Shown here: one piece after another, positions 14,201-23,823 of the stretch
Position numbering within the stretch: the first letter of the stretch is position 1
Layout: every line of letters starts with the position of its first letter
Assembly: GCF_009389715.1 (NCBI RefSeq)
Contig: NC_052404.1
Coordinates: 9,322,745 to 9,386,744 of the forward strand
Source of the DNA: Phoenix dactylifera
Lineage: Eukaryota > Streptophyta > Magnoliopsida > Arecales > Arecaceae
DNA: 64,000 nt
Direction of reading: 5' to 3'
Notes under the pieces: model-generated
Seen by the model: the letters and a program-made list of their open reading frames with translations, nothing else
Told to the model about the DNA's origin: nothing
Databases searched by the model: none
Position numbers and translations under genes: made by a program

Positions 14201-17200
14201 GGTGGTTTGATAGCAGCTGGTGGCCGCTGTGCGCCGGGACTCACTGCTATCGGTGCGAAGCTGCGGGCAGCCTGGGAGGGGATATCCTATGCGAGGCGGG
14301 TACTTCGTGCTGAGCATATATGCCTTGAGGGGGACTCTTCTGTGGTGATCGAGTGGATTCGGGGAGTGGACAGATATGGTGATGGTCATCCTCTCATCAG
14401 TGAGATTCGGAGATTGGCGCAGGAGTCGAGTGATTTCCGCGCGTTACATGTTTTTCGGGAGGCAAACAGTGCAGCAGACTGGGTTGCCTCTTTTGTTGCC
14501 CGGCATTCTGGGGAGGTCACATGGACATCTGTAGGAGATATTCCTCCTACCCTGTATGCTTTACTTTCTTTTGATATGGCTGGATGTACTCAAGTTAGAG
14601 CTATATGAAATGCCGCTTTTATCAAAAAAAAAAAAAAAAAGAAAATGAGATTGACAGGGAAGGAAACCAGAGTGCAATTATGCTTTCTCGGAAGACATTG
14701 AGATGGAATATAATCCAGGTCTTGGATTGGGATATTTGCAGAGCCAAAATGCCTACTTTGCCATCAGTACACCATAGAGAGACCAGTTTACAGCTATTTC
14801 GCATGTGATATAGTGATAGTCCTAATCACATGGTGAATGGTAACACAAACCTCAACCAAGAAAGAAAGAAAAAAGAAAAACACAACTAGTGCCCGCAATA
14901 AAGGAGCAATTGGAGAGTGACACATCAGTTGTGTATCATTTATTTGAAACTTTTGTGTAATAAAAAAATAGTAAAACAAAAATTTCACACAAAGAAGTTC
15001 AAATTTAAAACAAAGATGTTATTACGACTGCTCCATCACTCCCCTATTACTTCAAATATCTTCTAGAAATATTTATCCTTTAATAAAAATATTTTTGTAT
15101 ATTTTCTATAATATGCTCATCATTTGAATCAAAATTTATTGAAAAATTCTATTTATGACCTGTATCCTATTTTTCTTCATGCTGAATCAGACTCATGTCC
15201 ATGCTCATATAACATTGTTTTCAACTTCTGATCAAGTAATATTTTTGTTTTATCTTTAGCCATTGGGCGGATTCCCTTTATCTCTTCAGCTGGCTTTTAA
15301 AGAATTTTGTCCAAACCTCAATTTTAGCACCTTTTCTCCCTTTACAGTAGATACCTACACAAATATGATTATGTACTTTTGCATGTATAGCATGTGACCA
15401 ACCATACACCCTTATAACTGTTTTACATCTAGTCATAGCCTTTCATTGGTGACTCAAAAAATTATTGGATATAACAATGCCAGCTGCTCAATGACCCTCT
15501 CATTCTTATGCAAGAGGTTATGACCATTAAGGATGATGGAAGTTACACCAACTTGGATAATGTAATGTCACTTGACTTTATAGAACTATGAGGGGAAAGC
15601 CAATGTCATTGATAATGTAATGCCTAATCATCACCTTCAACATTTAATCCTAAAACTACTCTATACATTTTTCAACAATAAATTTTGACCATCTAAACAA
15701 CCTTAACATAATCCTCAATGGTTTATCATAATACCGTCACTATGTGATCATAATAGCTCATGTTGGATAAAAATTAGCTGACCTAAAACTGTTTGTATTT
15801 TGGGAACTTTTATTTAGGTAACTTTTAGAGTGAATTTTAGAGTTCTGGTTTAAGTAGCATTAGTCTGAAAGGTTCCTACTGTAGAAATATACTGGGCTAT
15901 CATAGCATTGTGAGATTTTTTCCTTTTTGTTATTTTAAGTACTTTCTATGTAGTGTATTGTGAGATTCCAAATTTTTTCATTCTAGAAAAAATTTTGGAG
16001 ATCACTTACATGCAAGATTTGTTGTACCGGTCGGTACCATATCATACCGGATATATCATACCATATCGGTACCGAACAATACACCATCTTGTACCACCGA
16101 CACTCGGTACATCTCGCCATCTCGTACTGTACTACATACCAACACTGTAATAGGATGGTACCAATACGAGATTCAACATGGAGAAGGCGAATCTTGCTTA
16201 CGTGATTAAAGTTCTAGTTTACTTGTAAAAACACAATGGAAAGTTTTAAAAGGACCTATTAGAACTGGCAAAGCATTATATGCGAATCAACTGAAACAAA
16301 TTAAAATTCAAGGCCAAGTTCAATCATCTTGTTCTCACCTATATCTCTTTAGTCTCCCGCTCCTCTAGTTTCCTCTGATGTTATCTTTGTTTCTGCTTAT
16401 AACGTTTTTATTCTGCCTAAACTGTTTTCCGAATTTCAGTTATGCATCAATTACACACCCTCACATTTTAGCATGGAACCTTTTAAAACATTTTTACTCC
16501 TTTCTACCCCTATCACAAACACCCTACAACAAGCTAATTTGACCTTTTATTTTCTTCTAATTTGAAAATTTCATCACTGCTGCCCCACATACAGGTTTAG
16601 GACAGCAAGCAATCATCTTAAATCTATTCCTAATCTAAACCTTTCCCAAGTCCTTCCATCCACCATAGGCCAGCCCTCTCTGGCCCTGCATCAATAGCCC
16701 AAATAGGTTTTGCCAGGCCAAATACTACCAAGATACTGGTTGCAAACCACAGGAAATTTAATTTTATATGACCAACAAGGTTATCAATCATGATTGAGAA
16801 CTCTCTAAGTTTAGAATTTACAAAACTATTATACCCAAAGTATAACCTAATTTCACAACCATTTGGGTATCTGATTCCAAACTTCTTTGCACATTCACTG
16901 AACCTTAAAATAAAAAAATGAGCCTGCTCGGATGTGCAAAAGCATAATTCCATGAATATTATATTTTGGTGTGGGAAAGACTATGAGAAAAAAATGCTAT
17001 GATAGAAAAGTTTGAAAAATCAGATGAGCCATAGGTTCCATTGTCACAATTGTTTAGGCATTAAAAAACACGTTTTTATTGTTTTGGTTATCTGAATGCC
17101 TAGGATTGACTTACCAGTAGCCTCTTGTGAACCATGGAAAAAACTCTTCCACTCAATCATTTCACCTAAATAGTTCCCACTCATGTTGGAAGAAATTGCA

Positions 17201-20200
17201 CAAGTACCATATCAGGCATAGGCTATAAACCCAATATGCTTTTTTTATCAAACCATAACTAAGGTAGATTCAGCATGTAGTAAACTAAAATATAGCAACT
17301 CAGAAGATTGTTCAATCCCATGAGGCAACAAATATTACAAATGTGTACCAATCATAGGATGCTGCTTTAATATGATCGCGATTAATATAATCACAAAGTG
17401 AACTGATGAGTACAAGCCAATACACCTGAATCTACAGAACAGATGCAAATGAAACAAAAAAAGAAAAAGGGCAAGGAATGCATAAAGTGAACATGAAAAA
17501 CCTGTAATTGTATGCTGCAAACTGCCCAGAGCAAAAACCTTTCTTCACCCGCAATTTTGTACATTTTAATGGCTGTCTGCCAAAAGGCCCATAAACAAGC
17601 ATTAAATGCTGCAATATAAGACTACTGACATCAAATACCAATTACAAGAAAAACCAAAGATCAAGAAAAAAAGCAACACGCCACAGATACCATCAAACCT
17701 GTTGTTGTTTCACGAATGAGTACTCACGAACATAACAGTTGAAAAGACCCATCATCATTTCTAAGTTGTTTGGATATTTTCCACATGCATGCTCATAGCA
17801 AGAAGTAGCCAGATCCACTGTAAGAATATGTGCCCACCAAACTCAAGATGTTCAAAAATATAAGTTGCCAGAACTAGATAACATAATTTAAATGAAGATA
17901 AGAATGCAGACTGACAGCGATCAAGCCGTTGGAAAACGATCTGTAAAGTGCTGACAGTGAGGTCATCAACGGGAACCACATTATCTGAATATAACAGCTC
18001 CTTGGCATTTAAACAAACACTCAGTGCTTCATCAGGTTTTCCCATCTTCTCCAAAATAAGAGCTTTGAGGGCCTAGCATAAATAAATTTCTAAATCAGAC
18101 TTAAGGATATTTCACAACCAATTGCAGACCAGAGGAATAAAAGTAAATAACAGGCAGAAAGTAGAACACATGCATGCATGCATGCATGTACACATATATA
18201 TACAGATACATAAATATATGCAGAAAGACATTGCACTAAATCTAACAGTAATTCAAACAAGAGAATGATCCTAGAATGCTACAAGGATAACAGATGGTCA
18301 TAATAAGGATGACAGAGATTCTGTTAAAAGGATCTAAAAAGAGAAGTTCAAGGCATAATAGGGCTAGAATGAAAGTTGTGGGAGATGAAGATGGTTTGCA
18401 ATGCTAATGCCCCCCTTACCATTCAGATAAGTTTCCACCTAAGGTGATGACCCTAAAAAGCGAATACACATATTTCAACAATGACATATAACACGACCGT
18501 TGAAACATAAATAACTACATCTTGAGCATAGATTCACCAATATAATGGACTAGAAATGGAAACTCCAGAAAAATGTAAGCAATATTATCTCAGAATTTTA
18601 AACCAAAGAACTGATCTAGGTTCAATTAACAACCCAGTCACAAAAAAATAAAAAACTACATTCCTGACCAAAGATCCTTTACTTTCACAAATAACCAACT
18701 GAGAAATAGTTTTTTTGGCATCCTAGAAGAAATTGATTTCTCTGAAATTTCTAAAAAATAAATTACAAATAACATTGTGATGCAGCTGTTACAGAACCTG
18801 CCACATCTGCTACATCACAACACAGCCTGTCTTGGGTTACATTCACCTATGATCCTGCTGGGAGGCTACATTTGCTGATGGTAACAGGTGTCCTGGTTCT
18901 GGCACAGCACAAATCAAAAATCTGACCATAGCATATTTTACTTTTGTTGAAGGAAGAAAACAACAGATAAAAAAAGAACATCAATGTACCACAGCATAAG
19001 GTAGGACACTATGAATGGGACAAATCAAAATATATAGCTTCTTTCTTTTCCACTGGTTTAATTTTGAAATCATATCTTAAATATAACTATAATATCCCGA
19101 TTTGGGGTTTTAATTTTTTTCAGTCTGGATTAAACCTGAACAAAATCAAGCATTATAACCAACAGGCTGTCTCAGTAGATTGTTTGTTCCCTTTTCAGCT
19201 ACGACCATTTAAGTGGAGTAAATCAGGTCACATCTCCAGCTACCAAATATATTAGTCACAGTAATGTGTAGTATCATGACATCTATTCAATAAGAGCTGC
19301 ACCACATATTAAATAATAAAATTTGAGATCTACCTGAATTTTGACCAAAAAAAATGTTGCTTAAAAATATCTACTTGTCAGTCACATCCAAGAGACTAAA
19401 ACTTGTTTTTTTTCTCCTTGGTATACTATTTAAGATTCCATTAAATAAACAACAATTAAGATTGCCTTTGTGAAAACCAGGGAAAAACAATATTATAAAC
19501 TTTCTGTTATTTATGCATTACCATTTTGTGTCACTACAATTGTCAGTTCCTTGCCATGCACATGTTTCCTCTCTTATTTCAACTCTTGCTTTTGACAACC
19601 AGAGGCCACTAGCTTGTCAAGCCTGACAAACTTCCAACAATCAATCCAATGAAAGACCCATGCATACAACATGCAAGTTTTCAAACTTTTAGCTACATAT
19701 CAACTCCCACATTAAATCCTTGCTTGCTCATCTTGATTACTATAGAAACATCACTAAGACAACTTGAAAGCAGTAATGCAATAAAAATAAATAAAAAACA
19801 AAAATGTAACATTTAACAAGTTTTATCTAATTACTAAAAAATGTATGTTTAGCATATTTCCATCATATTAGTTATACCATCGTTGAGAAACAAGAAAGGG
19901 GTCTGTGTAGCAAATCATAAGTGATGATTTCTCCTACCAACTCAATTTACCTTCACAAATCTTATGATCCTCATCAGTCATGTGAAAAGAAAAGAAAAGG
20001 TAGACATCCTTGTCACGTGCCCTCACATGCACAAAATTGAATCCTTTCTTATGAACCATTTATTAAGGTAAAGAACTTGACCATTTCAATTTCATTATAC
20101 AACAATGGAATCAATCAATGCCTATAAAGTAATAAGCCATTCTTCCTGTGTGAATCTCCCGATGTTTTATCGCAAGCCTTTTCATTATCAGCCTTGAACA

Positions 20201-21837
20201 AAATAGCTTTGCTCGCCTTTCAATTCGCACATAAATAACTTTGAATGCAGTAGATAATAAACAATTCTTTTAAAAATTCTTTCCTGCTAAGTTCCTTTAT
20301 CGCATTAATAAGTAAATTTTTTGGTCATATTCAAACTTATCTTCTTTCATATGCTTACCAAAGCTTTCTATGTCACATTTCTCCCTAAGGTCAATTTTGA
20401 CATGCAAGGTGTGGCATCTGGAACCAATTCATTTCAACTATGCTTTGTCAATTACCGCCAGCAGATTCTTCCACTCGTAATCCATTTTTAAAGGTTGTCC
20501 GAACAAAACCCCTTTTGGATTGCAAGTCCTTCAGTCTTTACAGAGCATGTGTTTTGGTAAAGACCAAGCTATCCATTTAATGGTATAAAATGATGCAAAA
20601 CTTCTTAATTAAGTTGACTAATTAGGACAATTACAATTTCTTATACAGCGTACGATCTTCACAATTTTTTACACAAAAATAAAATTTGATACAAAGACGA
20701 AAAGAATCGAAATTCAAATTATTGTCTCTATATAATAAATTTCTTTTTAATGATTCTAGTTTTCATTGATCATATTTGCATGTTACTGCTTCCTAGGACT
20801 CAGAAAATTATGACAGATGTATAACAGAATAGACTAATCAATTCTACAGGTTCAAATTATTGTCTCTATATAATAAATTTCTTTTTCATGATTCTAGTTT
20901 TCATTGATCATATTTGCATGTTACTGCTTCCTAGGACTCAGAAAATTATGACAGATGTATAACAGAATAGACTGATCAATTCTACAGTAACAAAGATAAC
21001 TATTCATCCGTCTAGTTCACTCCTCATTCCTTTTTTTTATAGACGCAAAACATATCCATGTAGTTGCAAATAAAAGAACAAACCATGTAAATGTTGGAAA
21101 GAAATTTTATAGCAATTTTATAGCAAGAAAAAAAAGCAGGTGCCTTTTTCACATTGGTAAGAATCTTGCATTTATTGAAATAAAGCTTGTATGTGAATTA
21201 TGGAAGTAAGTACGATGATTTATTGAAAAAAATATACAGATTGTTCAAGATTTGTTCTTTTTTCATGTATTCTTGGTGATTGCGTGCGCTAACCGAAACG
21301 CTGATGTGCCATTACATCAGTTTTTGAATTTGAGGAGTAAAAAAATCTCCTTTATTTCCAAGAAATATTCTTCTTTAACGTGTCAACAGTTTACAGGTCC
21401 AGCTCATTCATATTAATTTTCAAGAATGCAGCTGTTCAAAATATGTGATCTTTCTTTTTTACTCGTCCAATGGTACAACTGTTTCCACAGAACAAAATCA
21501 AAAAGTTCCCATGACGAATCTTTCTACCTTGGAACTGAGTTCTTGATTCATATGCGATCAAAGAAACGGACCAAGAAAGTTTACCCAAAAAAAGTAATGG
21601 ATCGAGAAAGAGAGAGAATATGATGGGATCCGAAAGAGCTCAGAAAAGGAAATAAAAAAGAAACTTATTATAGAGATGGAAGAATCTTACAAGGGCGTAA
21701 GGAGAGTTAGGATACTTGGCAAGGAGACCGACGGCGAGCTTGTGCGCGGTCTTGAACTGCCGGGAGTCGACGGCGTCCCATATCGGCCGGACCCGCCGCT
21801 CCGGGATCCCTCCGGCGAGCCCAAACCTGGATGCCAT
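5226..21837 (-). CDS. NAA25: NatB N-terminal acetyltransferase auxiliary subunit (NAA25), 5' exons 1-6, partial
   Basis: This is the auxiliary, ribosome-anchoring TPR subunit of NatB, which acetylates nascent proteins starting Met-Asp/Glu/Asn/Gln in the cytosol. Exons on the minus strand are 21691-21837, 17916-18072, 17699-17817, 17502-17576, 5457-5550 and 5226-5344. All have GT-AG junctions, and the codons join exactly (49 codons; 52 plus 1 nt; 40; 25; 31 plus 1 nt; 40). The start MASRFGLAGGIPERRVRPIW, then KYPNSPYAL/ALKALILEKMGKPDEAL, match plant NAA25 N-termini; helical TPR-like segments follow. Plant NAA25 has about 1000 residues, so roughly three quarters lies beyond the left edge or in unseen exons. 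Intron 4 (5551-17501) is enlarged by an antisense LINE. No stop or frameshift interrupts the six exons, so the gene looks intact here. Recognition is from memory of the family. Confidence 0.9.
5995..6690. repeat. Extremely AT-rich block in NAA25 intron 4
   Basis: About 700 bp of nearly pure A/T with many TAATAT/ATATTA words. It lies between a left part with GGAATAGGCTGGGCATAGGTC-like sequence (about 5830-5960) and a right part with GGATAGTTTATTCC (about 6731). It may be the core of an old MITE, but I could not define terminal inverted repeats or a target duplication. Confidence 0.45.
8185..8197. repeat. 5' target-site duplication of the LINE
   Basis: AAAGAAAATGAGA at 8185-8197 recurs at 14638-14650, directly at the end of the poly(A) tail. 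The exact edge is uncertain by a few A residues because the 3' copy merges with the tail. Confidence 0.8.
8196..8267. repeat. 22-bp direct repeat at the LINE 5' end
   Basis: GAGCTGTTCAAGGCCGAGTA is found at 8196 and again at 8246, with two further matching bases in each copy (8196-8217 and 8246-8267; offset 50 bp). The first copy overlaps the last two bases of the target duplication. It is either a 5'-UTR repeat of this LINE family or a duplication made during integration. Confidence 0.75.
8371..9951 (+). CDS. LINE ORF1 protein, DUF4283-like RNA-binding region and CCHC zinc knuckle (frame disrupted near C-terminus)
   Basis: This is the ORF1 nucleic-acid-binding protein of a plant L1 LINE. 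I chose the ATG at 8371 (MADNSAKERETGKGG), 90 bases inside the open frame; the upstream part (8281-8370) is low complexity. A DUF4283-like region spans roughly residues 50-210. It contains WVGRELRRMGNLNYNVEV and VVWLRLPRLPLDFWAKE. A CX2CX4HX4C knuckle (CYRCGRIGHGEKTC, 9139-9180) follows, then a Gly/Pro/Ser/Arg-rich tail. The frame stops at 9951, but the protein-like sequence continues in another frame to 10502, so one frame change probably lies near 9799-9830, in a G-rich run. Confidence 0.85.
   Translation: MADNSAKERETGKGGSSEAVGRQTLRADPRGVSWAAVAKGSANQGRWNRHRISERELGVLQSRFTEVLEVPEERLEMTRKEWRSTSVFMQIVGRKVPAEWVGRELRRMGNLNYNVEVVTMADEVLVVRFAYEKDREAMLARGPCLVASQLFTMERWRPNFITGSGGAGRVVVWLRLPRLPLDFWAKETLLQIAATAGRPLALDAATDQGRKRGFARVKVELDIRVPLKPGIFLKGAKEGLERKLWQEFVYENLPNYCYRCGRIGHGEKTCEFSSPTTEGMEAEAGVGVRCSDTGKAPGESEDPLIYGPWLSMNWIDSIGAPKGGSGKMKTTGASTSKASAPTTSAVAPCEGDEGPRMPVSPQDLEGWQKPTKVARRRSPEKEELGGSTGEVGEGLSQPGEQPESSCESVRGPGGGNRASSMGQADLGRAGPGPSPLKRARSPPKTQRAPPVFGPNRELGISATTGPPMTPNRDLPPRGGGSVRSEVAAGAVRARRHPLRRRTRPRGGGRRKEMAGDLGSTPRHGWG
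9831..10502 (+). pseudogene. C-terminal continuation of LINE ORF1 in a shifted frame
   Basis: The frame with codons starting at multiples of 3 reads SKSSPPPLAAADTASRRRAE, then RPWKHTSSWLGLTRAASVAA, and runs without a stop to the TGA at 10500-10502. It fits an ORF1 tail that has lost frame with the part upstream. Its stop overlaps the ORF2 start codon as ATGA (ATG 10499-10501, TGA 10500-10502). No domain is recognised in the tail itself. Confidence 0.6.
10499..11444 (+). pseudogene. LINE ORF2 N-terminal part: apurinic/apyrimidinic-type endonuclease, broken
   Basis: This is the endonuclease/exonuclease/phosphatase-fold domain that nicks target DNA for LINE insertion. ORF2 probably starts at the ATG at 10499 (MRALL), whose codon frame is lost within a few codons. 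The rest of the domain is read in the frame from 10521 (AFRRLVHQHRPEICVLFETR). The spacing suggests that about 17-20 nt were deleted, removing the usual Trp-Asn-Cys-Arg-Gly start motif and its conserved Asn. Still present are the ETR glutamate region, GDFNCIVD (about 10878), ERLDRVYAT (about 11055) and SDHCPLL (about 11138). The frame ends at 11444, just after a second frame change in a G run at 11417-11422. Confidence 0.85.
11435..13783 (+). pseudogene. LINE ORF2 middle part: reverse transcriptase and zf-RVT region
   Basis: A long open frame of 782 residues carries the non-LTR reverse transcriptase. In order it shows KAPGPDGFPPLFFRRYW, TLIPKRQDASEPSHFRPISL, GRSITDNVLIAQE, KLDMERAYDRM (motif A Asp), GLRQGCPLSPLLFILCADAL and the catalytic FADD (12536-12547). 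At the C-terminal end is a zf-RVT-like segment (CLPTRSVLARRGV, then C..C and HVILQCPRAR). The frame ends at TAG 13781-13783, where related elements usually have a Trp, so a single G-to-A nonsense change is likely. The same frame reopens downstream as the RNase H part. The start coordinate is only the first ATG in this frame; translation would need to come from the endonuclease part. Confidence 0.92.
13802..14608 (+). pseudogene. LINE ORF2 C-terminal part: RNase H-like domain
   Basis: This lies in the same frame as the reverse transcriptase part, separated from it only by the TAG at 13781. It is a plant-type RVT_3 RNase H. The first catalytic Asp is in KVNFDGSM (about 14130), the third in LEGDSSVVIEW (about 14325) and the last in EANSAADWVASF (about 14460). 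The second acidic residue, normally the Glu of an A-E-L-R/W-A motif, is Lys here (GAKLRAAWEG, AAG at 14258-14260). The RNase H of this copy is therefore probably inactive. The stop is at 14606-14608, followed by a 15-bp 3' end and the poly(A) tail. Confidence 0.88.
14638..14650. repeat. 3' target-site duplication of the LINE
   Basis: AAAGAAAATGAGA matches the copy at 8185-8197. The first three A residues could equally belong to the tail. Confidence 0.8.
14651..17501. other. Remainder of NAA25 intron 4, no gene seen
   Basis: AT-rich intron DNA. At about 16023-16180 there is a patch rich in GGTACC/CCGGTAC-like words (ACCGGTCGGTACC, ATCGGTACCGAAC). It resembles the degenerate repeat DNA seen at 1800-2110, so the two are probably copies of one interspersed repeat family. 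No protein-coding signal was recognised. Confidence 0.5.
16023..16180. repeat. GGTACC-rich degenerate interspersed repeat
   Basis: Repeated short words built from GGTACC, CCGGTA and CATACC occur through this stretch. Similar words occur at about 950-960, 1200-1260 and 1800-2110. I cannot define ends or assign a class. Confidence 0.45.
18073..21690 (-). other. NAA25 intron 1
   Basis: A 3.6-kb intron with GT at the exon 1 edge (GTAAGA from 21690) and TAG before exon 2. It contains a CATG microsatellite (about 18172-18188) and a 138-bp tandem duplication (20713-20987). No other gene is recognised. Confidence 0.8.
20713..20987. repeat. 138-bp tandem duplication in NAA25 intron 1
   Basis: Copy 1 is 20713-20850 and copy 2 is 20851-20987. 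They differ at only two internal positions (AATG/CATG and ACTAATC/ACTGATC), so the duplication is young. Confidence 0.95.
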
Positions 21838-22080
21838 GACCGCTGAGCTTCCGATTTGGGACTAGAGTTTCGGCGGAAAACGGGAAAAAGAGAGCTAGGG
21901 TTTCTCGGGTTTCTCTATTCCTCGATGCCCCTCGGACTTCCGAAAGAATAGAAAGGGAGAGGAGTGAGGTTGGAGAGAAATGAGGGCGGGGAGCGGGCGG
22001 GGGTTTTTTGATGGACGCCGCACACGCGCCGGGGTCGCATCATAGAACAACAAGGGCAAAGACCTAAGGAATCCCGGTCA

Positions 22081-22090
22081 GCTGACGTGG
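22081..22090 (+). promoter_or_regulatory. ACGT-core (G/C-box-like) element, copy 1
   Basis: GCTGACGTGG carries the TGACGTGG core typical of plant bZIP binding sites. It is 244 bp upstream of the NAA25 ATG. Binding is an inference from the motif alone. Confidence 0.4.
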
Positions 22091-22229
22091 CGGACTCCGC
22101 TCGCCGTGTCGCGAAAACTGGGAAATTTATGATTATGCCAGCGTTCTGATGTCTCTCTCGTTCTTTTAACTATTATGGCACTGATCAGTAAGACAAAACG
22201 GAAGGCGAAGACCTATGCAAGCCGGATCA

Positions 22230-22239
22230 GCTGACGTGG
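22230..22239 (+). promoter_or_regulatory. ACGT-core (G/C-box-like) element, copy 2
   Basis: A second exact GCTGACGTGG, in the other unit of the tandem duplication, 393 bp upstream of the NAA25 ATG. Confidence 0.4.
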
Positions 22240-22338
22240 CCGACTCCGCTTGCCGGCGTTCTTTTCATTTCATGCCAGCGTTCTGGTGTCTCTCTCGTTC
22301 TTTTAACTATTATGGCACTGATCGGTAGGACAAAACGG

Positions 22339-23818
22339 GGTGTGATTTTGTAAGGCGGCTCGCGTCGGTGAAGGAGCGTGAGTTAAATGATTCCTTGGTG
22401 ACAAGTTAATGAAGCCGAACCGGCGGCTTCTCTCAGAGGAGAGACGCCGGCTCTAAGGCCTCTAGTGCGAATCCGCACGCTCCGTCGCGGTCTTTCGAAA
22501 AAAGAATGCATCCAACATTGTTTGGTTTGTTTGGGGTCCACCCAACGGATAGGGCACCAAGAAGACTTTTTCAATAAGGAAAAGGTAGAAAAAAGAATGA
22601 GAAAAGTAAACCTTCACTTCAGGTATCCAAACACGCTTGTTCGTGTCCTCGGGCGCTTGTCGCCTATCTCTATCCTCTGGTTGTTTAGTTTTTCCTTTCT
22701 TTCCCCCTTTTTTTTTTTTTCCCTCTCTTATACTTACCTTTATACTGCGACTGGCAATTGCCGCTTTTTATATATGACATGATTCTGTAGGCATCCATCA
22801 ATGAGCTAGGGGTGGTGATGCTTGTTCTTTTTGTTCAGTATGAGAGTAGCATAATTGGGACACTATATTCATGAGCTAGCATGAACATATGGAATTGTGA
22901 TGGAATCTAGACAATTAGTGTTTCATTTGTTTTTGGGGTCAATGATGAGCATCCTTCATTAGAAATGAATCTAATATAAAAGATTACATCATAAGAAATA
23001 TCATCTTTGGAGAAGTTTCAACTTCTCATCGTGCATTGTTTGTATACTCATCCATTCACGAGATAATCATCACTTGTTTTGAAATTGATCCCATATGTAC
23101 AATTAAGAAGCATATGGTAAGTCCCAATACAACAATACGGCCACTCTATTGTAATTTGGGTGTCACTGATTCATAAATATGACAACAGTCTCTTCATACA
23201 GAAGAATAGAATTGCTTACATTCAAATCTTTCTGAACTTTATGATGGCTGGAGACTCATGCCCCATACTGCCTTTTTTTTTTTTTTTCTTTTTTTGGTAC
23301 AGTTAGGAACTAATGAACTCTTCAAACTAAGCAACTTTTCATTGCTTGGAGATATAAAAAATTATACAAAGTGAAAAAAAGTGCACACTATTTGAATTTG
23401 TGCCCTAGATAGAATAATGACAGCAAGAGGGGAGAGAAAATAATAGGCTTGCTTTGGTTGGAGAGGAGTTCCTAAATATAAAAATTACAAGGACGTGCCA
23501 ATCAAAAAGTTTAAAATAGCATTTGTCTTGTCTTATCCCTTCTATTTAAAATAATATAAAAAATAATAAAAGAGCGCGTCTTCTCACAAAATATCAAAAA
23601 AAAAAAAGAAGGGGAGTACAATTAAGATGCAATGATTTGAATATGAAATATCATGTATGATTGCAAAAACTATACATCAATTTTTTATGGCAGAACCAAA
23701 GTTATAAACATTAAAATCTTGTGGAAGAGGAATCCTTAGCTAGAGAAAATTTTGGAAAACTTGAAATAGAAAACTTTGAAATGCTCTAGTGATGCTATGT
23801 GTTTAAATGATAAAGGAT
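22339..23818. other. Intergenic DNA between NAA25 and the solo LTR, no gene seen
   Basis: Contains poly-T and poly-A runs (about 22707-22721, 23274-23287, 23598-23609) and AT-rich sequence. No coding similarity was recognised on either strand. Confidence 0.5.
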
Positions 23819-23823
23819 GGTAG

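Larger units (their letters stand above)
8198..14640 (+). mobile_element. Near full-length L1-type LINE with RNase H domain, inserted in NAA25 intron 4
   Basis: A non-LTR retrotransposon of about 6.4 kb. It has an ORF1 (DUF4283-like plus CCHC knuckle), an ORF2 (apurinic endonuclease, reverse transcriptase, zf-RVT, RNase H) and an A17 tail at 14624-14640. Matching 13-bp duplications flank it (8185-8197 and 14638-14650). Its GC content is well above the surrounding intron. It lies antisense to the host gene. Visible lesions are a frame change in the ORF1 C-terminal part (about 9799-9830), a short deletion at the ORF2 start (about 10514-10520), one base missing in a G run (11417-11422), a nonsense codon (13781-13783) and a changed RNase H catalytic residue. 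It cannot encode an intact ORF2 as read, so it is a dead but fairly recent copy, unless some frame changes are sequence errors. Confidence 0.93.
22053..22338. repeat. Imperfect tandem duplication (about 137-149 bp) upstream of NAA25
   Basis: Two units, about 22053-22200 and 22202-22338, share CAGCTGACGTGGC, GACTCCGCT and the block ATGCCAGCGTTCTGATGTCT plus TTTAACTATTATGGCACTGA. The spacing changes from 149 to 137 bp between blocks because of small indels. The copies lie 200-500 bp upstream of the NAA25 start codon. Confidence 0.85.

Noticed and set aside
18172-18188. CATG repeats as a possible regulatory (RY) element
   Set aside because: They lie in an intron and are a simple microsatellite; no promoter context.
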